Source of the DNA: Pseudomonadota bacterium
Lineage (GTDB): Bacteria; Pseudomonadota; Gammaproteobacteria; Burkholderiales; Rhodocyclaceae
Length of the DNA stretch: 47,742 nt
Direction of reading: 5' to 3'
Assembly: GCA_018261895.1 (NCBI GenBank)
Contig: JAGTRT010000021.1
Span: forward strand, 1 to 47,742
The translations under genes and the position numbers were made by a program. The first letter of the stretch is position 1. Every line of letters starts with the position of its first letter. The notes under the pieces were generated by a model that was not told the DNA's origin, did not search any database, and saw nothing but the letters and a program-made list of their open reading frames with translations. Shown here piece after piece: positions 17,831-25,819 of the stretch.

Positions 17831-18660
17831 TGCTGCTCGAAGCGCTTTCGCTGAGCCACCGCTACGCCGACGGCAGCCTCGGCCTCGACGGCTGTTCGCT
17901 GGCCATCCGCCGTGGCAGCCGCAATGCGCTGCTCGGCGCCAACGGTTCCGGCAAGACCACCTTGCTCATGCATTGCAACGGCCTGCTGCGGCCGAGCGCC
18001 GGCAGCCTGCGCTTTGCCGGCGCGCCGCTCGACATGAGCCGCGCCGGGCTGGCTGCCTTGCGCCGGCGGGTTGGGCTGGTCTTCCAGAATCCGGACCGGC
18101 AGTTGTTTTCGGCCAGCGTAGTCGAGGATGTCTCCTTCGGCCCGCTCAATCTCGGCCTCGACGAGGCGACGGTGCGCGTTCGGGTGGCGGAGGCGCTTGC
18201 TGCTGTAGGCATGAGAGAGTTCGCCAACCGGCCGGTGCATCACCTCAGCTTCGGCCAGAAAAAGCGTGTGTGCATTGCCGGCGTGCTCGCCATGCAGCCC
18301 GACGTGCTGCTCCTCGACGAGCCGATGGCCGGGCTCGACGCCGCCATGCAATCCGATCTATTGGCCGTGCTCGACCGCCTGGCGGGGCAGGGCATCACCA
18401 TCGTGCTGTCCACGCACGACGTCGATTTCGCCTATCGCTGGGCCGACGACATCCATTTGCTCGCCGCCGGCCGCTGCCTCGCGTCCTTTGCCGCTGCCGA
18501 ACTGCCGGCGCAGGCCGAGGCGCTGCGCCAAGCCGGGCAGCCGCTGCCGGCGGTCGTCGCGCTGCAAGGCGCGCTGGCCGCGCGCGGCATCGCCGCCGGC
18601 ACACCGGCCCGCAGCCTGGACGCGCTGCTGGCGCAACTTTCCCTGGAGGAAGCTCGATGA
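17830..18660 (+). CDS. cbiO: CbiO, ATPase of the cobalt ECF transporter
   Basis: A 276-residue ABC ATPase. Walker A GANGSGKTT, Q-loop VFQNPDRQLF, signature LSFGQKKR, Walker B VLLLDEPMAGLD and the switch His in STHDVDF are all intact. It powers cobalt import with CbiMNQ. The ATG at 17830 overlaps the cbiQ stop; GTG codons at 17818 and 17827 are possible alternatives. The stop codon directly abuts a copy of the 36-bp repeat, which breaks the otherwise tight coupling to cobM. Confidence 0.95.
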   Translation: MLLEALSLSHRYADGSLGLDGCSLAIRRGSRNALLGANGSGKTTLLMHCNGLLRPSAGSLRFAGAPLDMSRAGLAALRRRVGLVFQNPDRQLFSASVVEDVSFGPLNLGLDEATVRVRVAEALAAVGMREFANRPVHHLSFGQKKRVCIAGVLAMQPDVLLLDEPMAGLDAAMQSDLLAVLDRLAGQGITIVLSTHDVDFAYRWADDIHLLAAGRCLASFAAAELPAQAEALRQAGQPLPAVVALQGALAARGIAAGTPARSLDALLAQLSLEEAR

Positions 18661-18690
18661 AATTTGGCCGATTTTTTCGGTTGACCGCGG
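18661..18690 (+). repeat. Dispersed 36-bp repeat, copy 6 (divergent)
   Basis: AATTTGGCCGATTTTTTCGG followed by TTGACCGCGG. It starts immediately after the cbiO stop and ends 10 nt before the cobM ATG, so its 3' end (GCGGGA region) must serve as or displace the cobM ribosome-binding site. The 5' ATTTCG part is lost. Confidence 0.7.
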
Positions 18691-18700
18691 GATTTTGCCG

Positions 18701-19510
18701 ATGAGCGGCAAGATCTGGTTTGTCGGCGCCGGCCCCGGCGATCCCGACCTGATCACCGTCAAGGGGCGCAAGCTGCTCGAACAGGCCGGCGCCGTGCTCT
18801 TCGCCGGTTCGCTGGTCGACCAGGCGGCGACGCTGTACGCGCCGGCCGGCTGCGAGATCCGCGACTCCAAGGACATGACGCTCGAAGAAATGAGCGACTG
18901 GCTGCGCGCCGCCGCCGCCCGGCATGCAACCGTGGTCCGCCTGCAAACCGGCGACCCCGGCCTCTACGGCGCGCTGATCGAGATGACGCGGCCGCTCACC
19001 GCCGCCGGCCTCGAATGGGCGGTGGTCCCCGGCGTCTCCTCGGCGATGGCGTCGATGGCGGCGGCCGGCGAGACGCTGACCCTGCCGGAAGTGACGCAGA
19101 CGGTGATCCTCACCCGCGTTGCCGGGCGCACGCCGATGCCGCCGGGCGAGGAACTCGCAGCCCTGGCCGCGCACCAGACGACGCTGTGCATTTACCTGTC
19201 GATCACGCTCTTGCACAAGGTGCAGGACGCGCTGCGCGCCGCCGGCTGGGCCGAGGACGCGCCGATCCTGGTGGTGCAGAAGGCGAGTTGGCCGGGTGAG
19301 GAAAAGATCGTGCGCGGCACCCTGGCCGACATCAAGCAGCGCTGCCAGGCCGAGAAGATCGCCAGCCAGGCGATGATCGTCGCCAGCCCGACGCTGGGCG
19401 CCGCCGACTGGCCCGACCTCATCCGCTCCAAGCTCTACGACCCGGCCTTTGCCCACCGCTTCCGCCGCGCCAGCCTTTCCCCAGAACTTTCTCCGGAGTC
19501 CAGCTCATGA
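18701..19510 (+). CDS. cobM: CobM/CbiF, (cobalt-)precorrin-4 C11-methyltransferase
   Basis: A 269-residue SAM-dependent tetrapyrrole methylase adding the C11 methyl group. The N-terminal glycine-rich loop reads [16 protein letters not shown], followed by the family signature VVRLQTGDPGLYGAL and VVPGVSSAMASMAAAGETLTLPEVTQT (landmarks VVPGVSS and LTLPEVTQT). YLSITLLHKVQ near residue 167 is typical of CobM. It follows a repeat copy and overlaps cbiX by 4 nt. Confidence 0.93.
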   Translation: MSGKIWFVGAGPGDPDLITVKGRKLLEQAGAVLFAGSLVDQAATLYAPAGCEIRDSKDMTLEEMSDWLRAAAARHATVVRLQTGDPGLYGALIEMTRPLTAAGLEWAVVPGVSSAMASMAAAGETLTLPEVTQTVILTRVAGRTPMPPGEELAALAAHQTTLCIYLSITLLHKVQDALRAAGWAEDAPILVVQKASWPGEEKIVRGTLADIKQRCQAEKIASQAMIVASPTLGAADWPDLIRSKLYDPAFAHRFRRASLSPELSPESSS

Positions 19511-20403
19511 AATCCACCACCTACCTGCTCGTGGCGCACGGCTCGCGCGGCCGCGACGGCAACAAGGAAACCCTCGATTTCGCCGCGCAGTGGCAGGCCC
19601 GCCACCCGGACTGGCGCATCGAGGTGTGCTTCATCGAACACGCCGACCTGTTGCTCGACGAAGGCCTGGACCGCGCCGCCGCCGGGGCCGGCACGGTGGT
19701 TGCCATTCCCTTCATCCTCAACGCCGCCGGCCACGTCAAGATGGAACTGCCGGCAGCGGTGGAAGCGGCGCGGGCGCGGCATCCGCAGGTGCAGTTCATC
19801 GTCACCCGCCACCTCGGCATGGGGCGCGAGCTGTTCGCCGTCCTGCAAAGCCAGCTCGACCGCCTGATGAAACAACTGGCTGTGCCCGACCCGCAGACCA
19901 CCGGCGTCGTCCTGCTCGGCCGCGGCTCCTCCGACGTCGGCGCCAATGGCGAGCTGGCCAAGATGGCGCGCTGGCTGTACGAGGAAAACGAACACGAACT
20001 GGTCGATCTGGCTTTCACCGGCGTCACCTGGCCGCGTCTGGAAACGATCGTCCAGCGCCAGGCACGCCTGGGCATGATGCAGATCGCCATCATCCCGGTC
20101 TATCTGTTCACCGGCGTGCTGATCGAGCGCATCGGCGAGCAGGTTGCCCGCCTGCGCCAGCAGTACCCGCAACTGGCCTTTGCGCTGGGCCAGCATTTCG
20201 GCTTCGACGAAGGCATCTTCGCGCTGCTCGACGCCCGCGTGTCGCCCGACGCACTGGCCGGCGGCCTGCTCGAATGCGACGGCTGCAAGTACCGCGAACT
20301 GGCCGAGGCCGAGCACCTGCACGACCACAGCCACACCGCCATCGCCAGCCCGGCGCATGCCCATGGTCACCATGCGCACGACCACGCCCACAGCCACGCC
20401 TGA
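19507..20403 (+). CDS. cbiX: CbiX-type sirohydrochlorin cobaltochelatase with His-rich tail
   Basis: Inserts cobalt into sirohydrochlorin, the committed step of the oxygen-independent B12 route. It is the long, two-lobed form (298 residues): N-terminal lobe with catalytic-type His in VAHGSRGRDGN and the second metal-site segment AAGHVKMELP; C-terminal lobe from about residue 125 (VVLLGRGSSDVGANGELAKM). ECDGCKYR near residue 260 is a typical CbiX cysteine pair. The last 30 residues hold about a dozen histidines (HDHSHTA ... HGHHAHDHAHSHA), probably a cobalt or nickel reservoir. It is coupled to cobM by ATGA. Confidence 0.93.
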   Translation: MKSTTYLLVAHGSRGRDGNKETLDFAAQWQARHPDWRIEVCFIEHADLLLDEGLDRAAAGAGTVVAIPFILNAAGHVKMELPAAVEAARARHPQVQFIVTRHLGMGRELFAVLQSQLDRLMKQLAVPDPQTTGVVLLGRGSSDVGANGELAKMARWLYEENEHELVDLAFTGVTWPRLETIVQRQARLGMMQIAIIPVYLFTGVLIERIGEQVARLRQQYPQLAFALGQHFGFDEGIFALLDARVSPDALAGGLLECDGCKYRELAEAEHLHDHSHTAIASPAHAHGHHAHDHAHSHA

Positions 20404-20416
20404 CCCGGAAGCACGC

Positions 20417-21088
20417 ATGTCCAACACCGTCACCGAACAACTGACCGCCGCCGGCCGCGCCATCGAACACGACTCCTTCGCCATCATCGACGCCGAGGCC
20501 GGCCCGCACGCCTACAGCGCCGAGCAGTGGCCGCTGGTGCGGCGGATGATCCACGCCAACGCCGATTTCGAATTCAACGGCCTCACCGCCTTCCACCCCG
20601 ACGCCATGCAGGCCGGCATGCAAGCGGTGCTGAAGGGCGGTACGCCCATCGTCGCCGATGTCGAGATGATCTGCGTCGGCCTGTCGCAGCCGCGCTTGCA
20701 GCACTTTGGCCTGACGACGCACCACTACATTTCCGACGCCGATGTGATCGCCGCCGCCAAGGCCGCCGACACCACCCGCGCCGTGCAAGCCATGCGCAAG
20801 GCGCAACGTCTCGGCAAGCTTGACGGCGCCATCGTCGGCATCGGCAACGCGCCGACCGCGCTGATCGAACTGGTCCGCCTGATCCGCGAGGAGGGCGTGC
20901 GCCCGGCGCTGGTCGTCGGCATGCCGGTCGGCTTTGTCTCGGCGGCCGAATCGAAGGACCTGCTGATGACCGTCAATGAAGTGCCCTGGGTGGCGATCAA
21001 GGGCCGCAAGGGCGGCTCGACGCTGGTTGTCGCCGCCATCCACGCCATGCTCGCGCTGGCCGAAGCGGAACAGAAAAAGGCCGCATGA
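20417..21088 (+). CDS. cobH: CobH/CbiC, precorrin-8X methylmutase
   Basis: Moves the C11 methyl group to C12, giving (cobalt-)hydrogenobyrinate; no cofactor needed. The 223-residue product carries the family signature VRRMIHANADFEF with the proton-transfer His46, GGTPIVADVEMICVGL, and the glycine-rich VGIGNAPTAL / VGMPVGFVSAAESK substrate-binding motifs. The start follows the cbiX stop by 13 nt with CGGAAG upstream; it overlaps cbiD by 4 nt. Confidence 0.95.
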   Translation: MSNTVTEQLTAAGRAIEHDSFAIIDAEAGPHAYSAEQWPLVRRMIHANADFEFNGLTAFHPDAMQAGMQAVLKGGTPIVADVEMICVGLSQPRLQHFGLTTHHYISDADVIAAAKAADTTRAVQAMRKAQRLGKLDGAIVGIGNAPTALIELVRLIREEGVRPALVVGMPVGFVSAAESKDLLMTVNEVPWVAIKGRKGGSTLVVAAIHAMLALAEAEQKKAA

Positions 21089-22236
21089 GCGCCGCCGAAA
21101 AACCCGCCAAGGTTCGCAAGGGCGACGGCAAGCGCGCGCGCGGCAACCGCACCGGTTTTACCACCGGCGCCTGTGCCGCGGCGGCGGCGCGCGCCGCCAG
21201 CCTTGGCCTGCTGCTCAGAGAAGTGCCGGAGACCATCATCAGCCGCCTGCCGAACGGCCAGGACCAGGCCTTCCCGGTGCTCGACGGCAGCGTCGAGGAA
21301 GCCGCCGGGCTGGCGCACGCCGTCGTCGTCAAGGATGCCGGCGACGACCCGGATGCGACCAACGGCGCCCACCTGACCGCCGACGTCCGCCTGCTGCCGC
21401 ACCGCGCCGGCGAGATCGTGCTCAAGGGCGGCGTCGGCGTCGGTGTGGTGAGCAAGGAAGGGCTGGGTCTGGAGGTCGGCGGGCCGGCGATCAACCCGGT
21501 GCCGCGCCGCAACATCCTCGACAACGTGCGCGCCGTCGCTGGCGAGCTGCTCGAACACGACGGCCTGGAGGTCAGCATTTCGGTGCCGGGCGGCGACGAG
21601 ATGGCGAAGAAGACGTTGAACGCCCGGCTTGGCATCCTCGGCGGCATTTCCATCCTCGGCACCACCGGCATCGTCCGCCCGTACTCGACCGCCGCCTTCC
21701 GCGCCAGCGTCGTGCAGGCGGTCGATGTCGCGGCGAAGCAGGGGCAAACCAGCGTGGTGTTCACGACGGGCGGGCGCACCGAGAAATTCGCCATGCGCCA
21801 GTTGCCCGAGCTCGACGAATCCTGCTTCGTGCAGATGGGCGACTTCGTCAAGGCGGCCTTTGCCAGCGCCATCAAGCGCAAGCTGCCGAATGTCTACGTC
21901 GGCGCGATGGTCGGCAAGCTGACCAAGATGTGCCAGGGCCTGGCCGTGACGCACGCCTGGAAGGCCGAGGTCGACCGTGACATCCTCGCCGACTCGGCGC
22001 ACGCAGTCGGCGCGCCGGACGAGCTGGTCGAGGAAATCCGCGCCGCCGAAACCGCCCGCTTCGCCGCCGAACGCCTGGCGACGCTCGGCCTGTCGGTGGC
22101 CTTTCACGAGCAATTGGCGAAGAAGGCGATTCGCGCCCTCAAGAGCCAGTATCCCGGCAGTTACCGGCTGGCCGTGCTGGTCTGCGATTTCGACGGCAAT
22201 TTCATTTGCCGCGTCGATGAGGAGGCAGCGTCATGA
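21085..22236 (+). CDS. cbiD: CbiD, cobalt-precorrin-5B C1-methyltransferase
   Basis: Anaerobic-route enzyme that methylates C1; its presence together with CbiG and CbiX, and no CobG or CobN in view, marks this as the oxygen-independent pathway. The 383-residue product has the family start RTGFTTGACAAAAARAA, KDAGDDPDATNGAHL, the GGVGVGVVSKEGL loop, LGILGGISILGTTGIVRPYS and VFTTGGRTEKFA. The N-terminal 20 residues are basic and low-complexity. It is coupled to the genes on both sides by ATGA overlaps. Confidence 0.96.
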   Translation: MSAAEKPAKVRKGDGKRARGNRTGFTTGACAAAAARAASLGLLLREVPETIISRLPNGQDQAFPVLDGSVEEAAGLAHAVVVKDAGDDPDATNGAHLTADVRLLPHRAGEIVLKGGVGVGVVSKEGLGLEVGGPAINPVPRRNILDNVRAVAGELLEHDGLEVSISVPGGDEMAKKTLNARLGILGGISILGTTGIVRPYSTAAFRASVVQAVDVAAKQGQTSVVFTTGGRTEKFAMRQLPELDESCFVQMGDFVKAAFASAIKRKLPNVYVGAMVGKLTKMCQGLAVTHAWKAEVDRDILADSAHAVGAPDELVEEIRAAETARFAAERLATLGLSVAFHEQLAKKAIRALKSQYPGSYRLAVLVCDFDGNFICRVDEEAAS

Positions 22237-23513
22237 GCGCGGAAGTTTTCATTGTCGGCATCCTCGACGACGGCTGGACAGGTCTCGGCGACGCTGCCCG
22301 CCAGGCGCTGGCCAGTGCCGGGCTGGTGATCGGCGTTGGGCGTACGCTCGACCTGCTGAAAACGCAGTTGCCGGCCGCCGAACTGCGCGCCATGGACGGC
22401 GCGCTCGCTCGTGTGCCGGGCTGGATTGCCGAGGCGCGCGCTGCCGGCCGGACGGTTGCCGTGCTGGCGACCGGCGACCCGCTCTGCCACGGCATTGGCG
22501 GCTATCTGCTCGGGCAATTGGGCGGCGCCGGCGTCCGCGTGCTGCCGGCGCCTTCGACCTTGCAGATTGCCTTCGCCCGCTGGCAGAAACCCTGGCAGGA
22601 CGTGGCGATTGCCTCTTGCCACAGCCAGGATGCCGGCGAGTGGCAGTCGGGCGCGACGCCGGCGCACGGGCTGTACCCCTTGCTGCGGTCGGTGGCGCTG
22701 CACCGCCGCGTCTTTGCCTTCACCGGCCCGGACAACGACCCGGCGCGGCTGGCACGGGCGCTGATCACCGCCGGCTACGGCGACGAAGTCCGCCTGTCGG
22801 TGGCCAGCCGGCTGCTGCTGGCGGATGAAATGGTGGCCTGCAATCTGTCGGCGGACGACGTGGCCAATCGGCAATTTCCCGACCCCAGCGTCGTGCTGAT
22901 TGAGCGTTCGATAGAAGCCGCGCCGGTCTTCGGTCGCGATGACCTCGACTACCTCCAGCGCTCGCCCGAAAAAGGCCTGATCACCAAGCAGGAAGCGCGC
23001 GCGCTGTCGCTTGCCAAGCTGCGGCTGAAGGCCGACAGCACGGTCTGGGACATCGGCGCCGGTTCCGGTTCGGTCGGCCTCGAAGCCGCCGGGCTGGCGC
23101 CGCTCGGCCATGTCTGGGCGATCGAGAAGAACGCCGCCGACGCCGCCAACGCGCGCGCCAACGCCGAGCACTTCCGTGTCGGCAACTACACGCTGTGCGA
23201 AGGCAAGGCGCCGGCGCTGCTCGACACCTGGCCGGACCCGGACGCGGTGTTCATCGGCGGCTCGGGCGGCGAGCTGGACGAACTGATCCGCCTGATCCTC
23301 GCCCGCCTGAAACCCGGCGGCCGGCTGGTGATGAACTTCGTCACGCTGGAAAACCTGGCGACGGCGACGAGCGCACTCAAGACCATCGGCGCCGGCTGGG
23401 ATGTGGTGCAACTACAAGCCAGCCGCAGCCAGCCGATTCTCGACCTGCACCGCATGGCGGCGCAGAACCCGGTGTGGATCGTTACCGCCTGGGCCAAGGA
23501 GGGCAAGGCATGA
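22233..23513 (+). CDS. cobL: CobL, fused CbiE-CbiT precorrin-6Y C5,15-methyltransferase/decarboxylase
   Basis: A 426-residue bifunctional enzyme. Residues 1 to about 215 form the CbiE tetrapyrrole methylase (GVGRTLDLL, VAVLATGDPLCHGIGGYL, PAPSTLQIAFARW) that methylates C5; residues about 235-426 are the CbiT Rossmann methyltransferase (LITKQEARALSLAKLRL, VWDIGAGSGSVGLEAA, VFIGGSGGELDEL) that methylates C15 and decarboxylates C12. GAGGAGG lies before the ATG, which overlaps the cbiD stop. Confidence 0.95.
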   Translation: MSAEVFIVGILDDGWTGLGDAARQALASAGLVIGVGRTLDLLKTQLPAAELRAMDGALARVPGWIAEARAAGRTVAVLATGDPLCHGIGGYLLGQLGGAGVRVLPAPSTLQIAFARWQKPWQDVAIASCHSQDAGEWQSGATPAHGLYPLLRSVALHRRVFAFTGPDNDPARLARALITAGYGDEVRLSVASRLLLADEMVACNLSADDVANRQFPDPSVVLIERSIEAAPVFGRDDLDYLQRSPEKGLITKQEARALSLAKLRLKADSTVWDIGAGSGSVGLEAAGLAPLGHVWAIEKNAADAANARANAEHFRVGNYTLCEGKAPALLDTWPDPDAVFIGGSGGELDELIRLILARLKPGGRLVMNFVTLENLATATSALKTIGAGWDVVQLQASRSQPILDLHRMAAQNPVWIVTAWAKEGKA

Positions 23514-23821
23514 CCCCGAACAAAGTCAGGCTCGACCGCCTCGTCCAACTGACCGACCTGCCCAACATCGGCCCGGCCATGGCCGCCGATCTGCAGAGCC
23601 TCGGCATCCTCCGTCCCGACGATCTGCGCCACCGCGACCCGTACGCGCTCTACGAGCAACTGTGCGAGCAGACCGGCCAGCGCCACGACCCGTGCGTCAT
23701 CGACGTGTTCATCTCCGTGGTGCGCTTCATGGCCGGCGAGCCGGCGCAGGCCTGGTGGGCTTACACCGCCGAACGCAAACAAACCCTAGCCTCCAGAAGC
23801 GCACGAGAAAACCATGACTGA
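23510..23821 (+). CDS. Helix-hairpin-helix protein, Cdd1-like (PF11731 type)
   Basis: A 103-residue protein with LTDLPNIGPAMAADLQSLGI (helix-hairpin-helix) at residues 12-31, then DPYALYEQLCEQTGQRHDPC, the hallmark of the 'pathogenicity locus' Cdd1 family. Its biochemical role is unknown; HHH folds often bind DNA. It is coupled to cobL upstream (ATGA, with AAGGAGG 7 nt before the ATG) and overlaps cobI by 8 nt, so it is translated as part of the B12 operon although no B12 role is known to me. Confidence 0.82.
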   Translation: MTPNKVRLDRLVQLTDLPNIGPAMAADLQSLGILRPDDLRHRDPYALYEQLCEQTGQRHDPCVIDVFISVVRFMAGEPAQAWWAYTAERKQTLASRSARENHD

Positions 23822-24626
23822 ACCCACCCAAGCCCGCAGCACTTTCGGCAAACTCATCGGCGCCTCGCTCGGCCCCGGCGACCCCGAACTAATCACCCGC
23901 CGCGCCTGGGCGGCGCTGCAATCCGGCGCGCGCTGGCTGTACCCGGTGAAAAAGGCCGAGGAATCGTCCTACGCGCTGGCCATCGTCGAGCGCGGCGGCA
24001 TCGCCGTGCCGGCCGACGCGGTCGAGCTGGTCTTCCCGATGACGCGCGACGCCGAGATCCTGGCCAAGGCCTGGGCGCGCGCCGCGACACAGACCGTCGA
24101 ACTGCTCGCCAGCGGCCGCGACCTGGTTTTCCTGGTCGAAGGCGACGCCTCGACCTTCGCCACCTTCGGCCACCTCGCCCGCGTCGTCCGCGAACTGGCG
24201 CCCGAGGTCGAGGTCGAGACCATTCCCGGCGTCTCCTCGTTTGCCGCCGCCGCAGCGAGCACCGGCGTGACGCTCGCCGAGGAGGATGAAACCTTCGCCA
24301 TCATCCCGGCCGCCTACGGCGTCGAGCTCATCAATCACCTGCTCGACGAGTTCGACACGCTGGCGCTGCTCAAGGTCAAGCCGCTGCTCGACGAGGTCAT
24401 CGACCTGCTCGAACGCCGCGACCTGCTTGCGACCTCGGTGTTCATCGAGAAGGTCGGCTCGCCCGAGGAGCGCATCGTCCGCGATGTTGCCAATCTGAAG
24501 GGCGAAAAGGTCAATTACCTGTCGCTGCTGCTGGTGCAGAACCCCAAGCGCGTGCGCGGCGAGTTGCGCCGGGGCTGCCGCAAGCGCAAAGAGGTCGTTG
24601 ATGACTCCGCCGCGCTGCTTGCCTGA
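23814..24626 (+). CDS. cobI: CobI/CbiL, (cobalt-)precorrin-2 C20-methyltransferase
   Basis: First methyltransferase after the chelation step; adds the C20 methyl. The 270-residue product has ASLGPGDPELITRRAWAAL as SAM loop, VFLVEGDASTFATFGHL (the CobI variant of the methylase signature), ETIPGVSSFAAAAA and, near residue 205, VFIEKVGSPEERI. A basic tail (RRGCRKRKEV) ends the protein. A reverse repeat copy starts 4 nt after its stop. Confidence 0.94.
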   Translation: MTEPTQARSTFGKLIGASLGPGDPELITRRAWAALQSGARWLYPVKKAEESSYALAIVERGGIAVPADAVELVFPMTRDAEILAKAWARAATQTVELLASGRDLVFLVEGDASTFATFGHLARVVRELAPEVEVETIPGVSSFAAAAASTGVTLAEEDETFAIIPAAYGVELINHLLDEFDTLALLKVKPLLDEVIDLLERRDLLATSVFIEKVGSPEERIVRDVANLKGEKVNYLSLLLVQNPKRVRGELRRGCRKRKEVVDDSAALLA

Positions 24627-24630
24627 ATCC

Positions 24631-24665
24631 CACGGTCAACCGGAAAAAATGCCCAAAATCGAAAT
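24631..24665 (-). repeat. Dispersed 36-bp repeat, copy 7
   Basis: Reverse copy (CACGGTCAACCGGAAAAAAT then GCCCAAAATCGAAAT) inside the B12 operon, between cobI and cbiG. It is nearly identical to copy 8 at 28052. Confidence 0.9.
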
Positions 24666-24683
24666 TTATAGCGCCGCCCGGAT

Positions 24684-25427
24684 ATGAAAATCGCCGTCGT
24701 CTCCATCACCAAACACGGCATCGCGCTGGCCGGCCGGGTCGTCGCCGCCTTGCCCGGCGCGCAACTGTTCGCGCCGGAAAAGTTCCGTGCTGAAGCCGAG
24801 GCCGCCGTGCCCGGCGCCGCGCATTGCTACGCCGGCAAGGTCGGCGCTCAGGTGCCGGCGCTGTTCGCCGCCTTCGACGGCATCGTCGCCATCGTCTCGC
24901 TCGGCGCCGTCGTCCGCCTGATCGCACCGCATCTCGAGGGCAAGGAAGTCGATCCGGCGGTGGTCGTCGTCGACGAAGCCGGCAAGTTCGCCATCCCGGT
25001 CCTCTCCGGCCACCTCGGCGGCGCCAACCAGTTGGCCGGCCACCTCGCCGCCGCGCTCGGCGCCCAGGCGGTGCTGACCACCGCCTCCGATGCGCGCCAG
25101 ACCATCGGCGTCGACATCCTCGGCCGCGAACTCGGCTGGACCTTCGAGGCGACGCACGACGAACTGGTGCGCTGCAGTGCGGCGATGGTCAACGACGAGC
25201 CGGTCGCCCTGGTCCAGGAAGCCGGCTCGCCCGACTGGTGGCCAACCCACGCCAACGGCCGCAACGGACCGCTGCCGGCCAACGTGACGTGCTTCGCCCG
25301 CCTCGAAGACGTCGATCCCGAACGCTACGCCGCCGTGCTGTGGATCAGCGGGCGGGCGATGCCGGCTGATTCCGTGGCTCGCCTGGCCGGCCGCCACGTG
25401 ATCTATCGTCCCGGAGAGGCGTCTTGA
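24684..25427 (+). CDS. cbiG: CbiG, cobalt-precorrin-5A hydrolase (N-terminal and central domains)
   Basis: Opens the delta-lactone of cobalt-precorrin-5A and releases the C2 unit as acetaldehyde. The 247-residue product covers the CbiG N-terminal and central domains: VSITKHGIALAGRV at the start, IVSLGAVVRLIAPHLEGKEVDPAVVVVDE (landmarks SLGAVVRLIAP and DPAVVVVDE), then IPVLSGHLGGANQLA and TTASDARQTIGVDILG. The CobE-like C-terminal domain is encoded by the next gene, so CbiG is split here. It follows repeat copy 7 and lacks a strong ribosome-binding site. Confidence 0.92.
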   Translation: MKIAVVSITKHGIALAGRVVAALPGAQLFAPEKFRAEAEAAVPGAAHCYAGKVGAQVPALFAAFDGIVAIVSLGAVVRLIAPHLEGKEVDPAVVVVDEAGKFAIPVLSGHLGGANQLAGHLAAALGAQAVLTTASDARQTIGVDILGRELGWTFEATHDELVRCSAAMVNDEPVALVQEAGSPDWWPTHANGRNGPLPANVTCFARLEDVDPERYAAVLWISGRAMPADSVARLAGRHVIYRPGEAS

Positions 25428-25819
25428 AAATCACCCTCGGCCTCGGTTGCGACCGCGACACGCCCGCCGCCACCATCGAACACTGCATCGGCGAAGCGCT
25501 CGCCGCCTGCGGCGCGGTGCCGGAAGACGTCCGGGCCGCTGCTAGCATCGACCTCAAGGCCAACGAGCCCGGTCTCCTTGAAGTCATCGCCCGCCACGGC
25601 TGGCCGTCTCACTTCTACCCTGCCTGCGAACTGGCGACGGTCGAGGTACCCAACCCGTCGGAAACGGTACGCAAACACACCGGTACGCCGTCGGTGTCGG
25701 AAGCTGCGGCGCTGCTCGCAGCCGGCGCGGACAAAAACCATCTACTCATCGAAAAACACAAGCTGCGCGGCCCGGACGGCCGCAACGCAACCGTCTCCAT
25801 TGCAAGGATTCCCGCATGA
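25424..25819 (+). CDS. cobE: CobE/CbiG C-terminal domain protein
   Basis: A 131-residue protein equal to the C-terminal CobE domain of CbiG: LGLGCDRDTPAATIEHCI, ASIDLKANEPGLLEV, FYPACELATVEVPNPS, VSEAAALLAAG and LRGPDGRNATVSIARIP. In many bacteria it is fused to CbiG; here it starts at a TTG that overlaps the cbiG stop and has GGAG 7 nt upstream, so the two parts are probably made in a 1:1 ratio and act together. Confidence 0.9.
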   Translation: MKITLGLGCDRDTPAATIEHCIGEALAACGAVPEDVRAAASIDLKANEPGLLEVIARHGWPSHFYPACELATVEVPNPSETVRKHTGTPSVSEAAALLAAGADKNHLLIEKHKLRGPDGRNATVSIARIPA

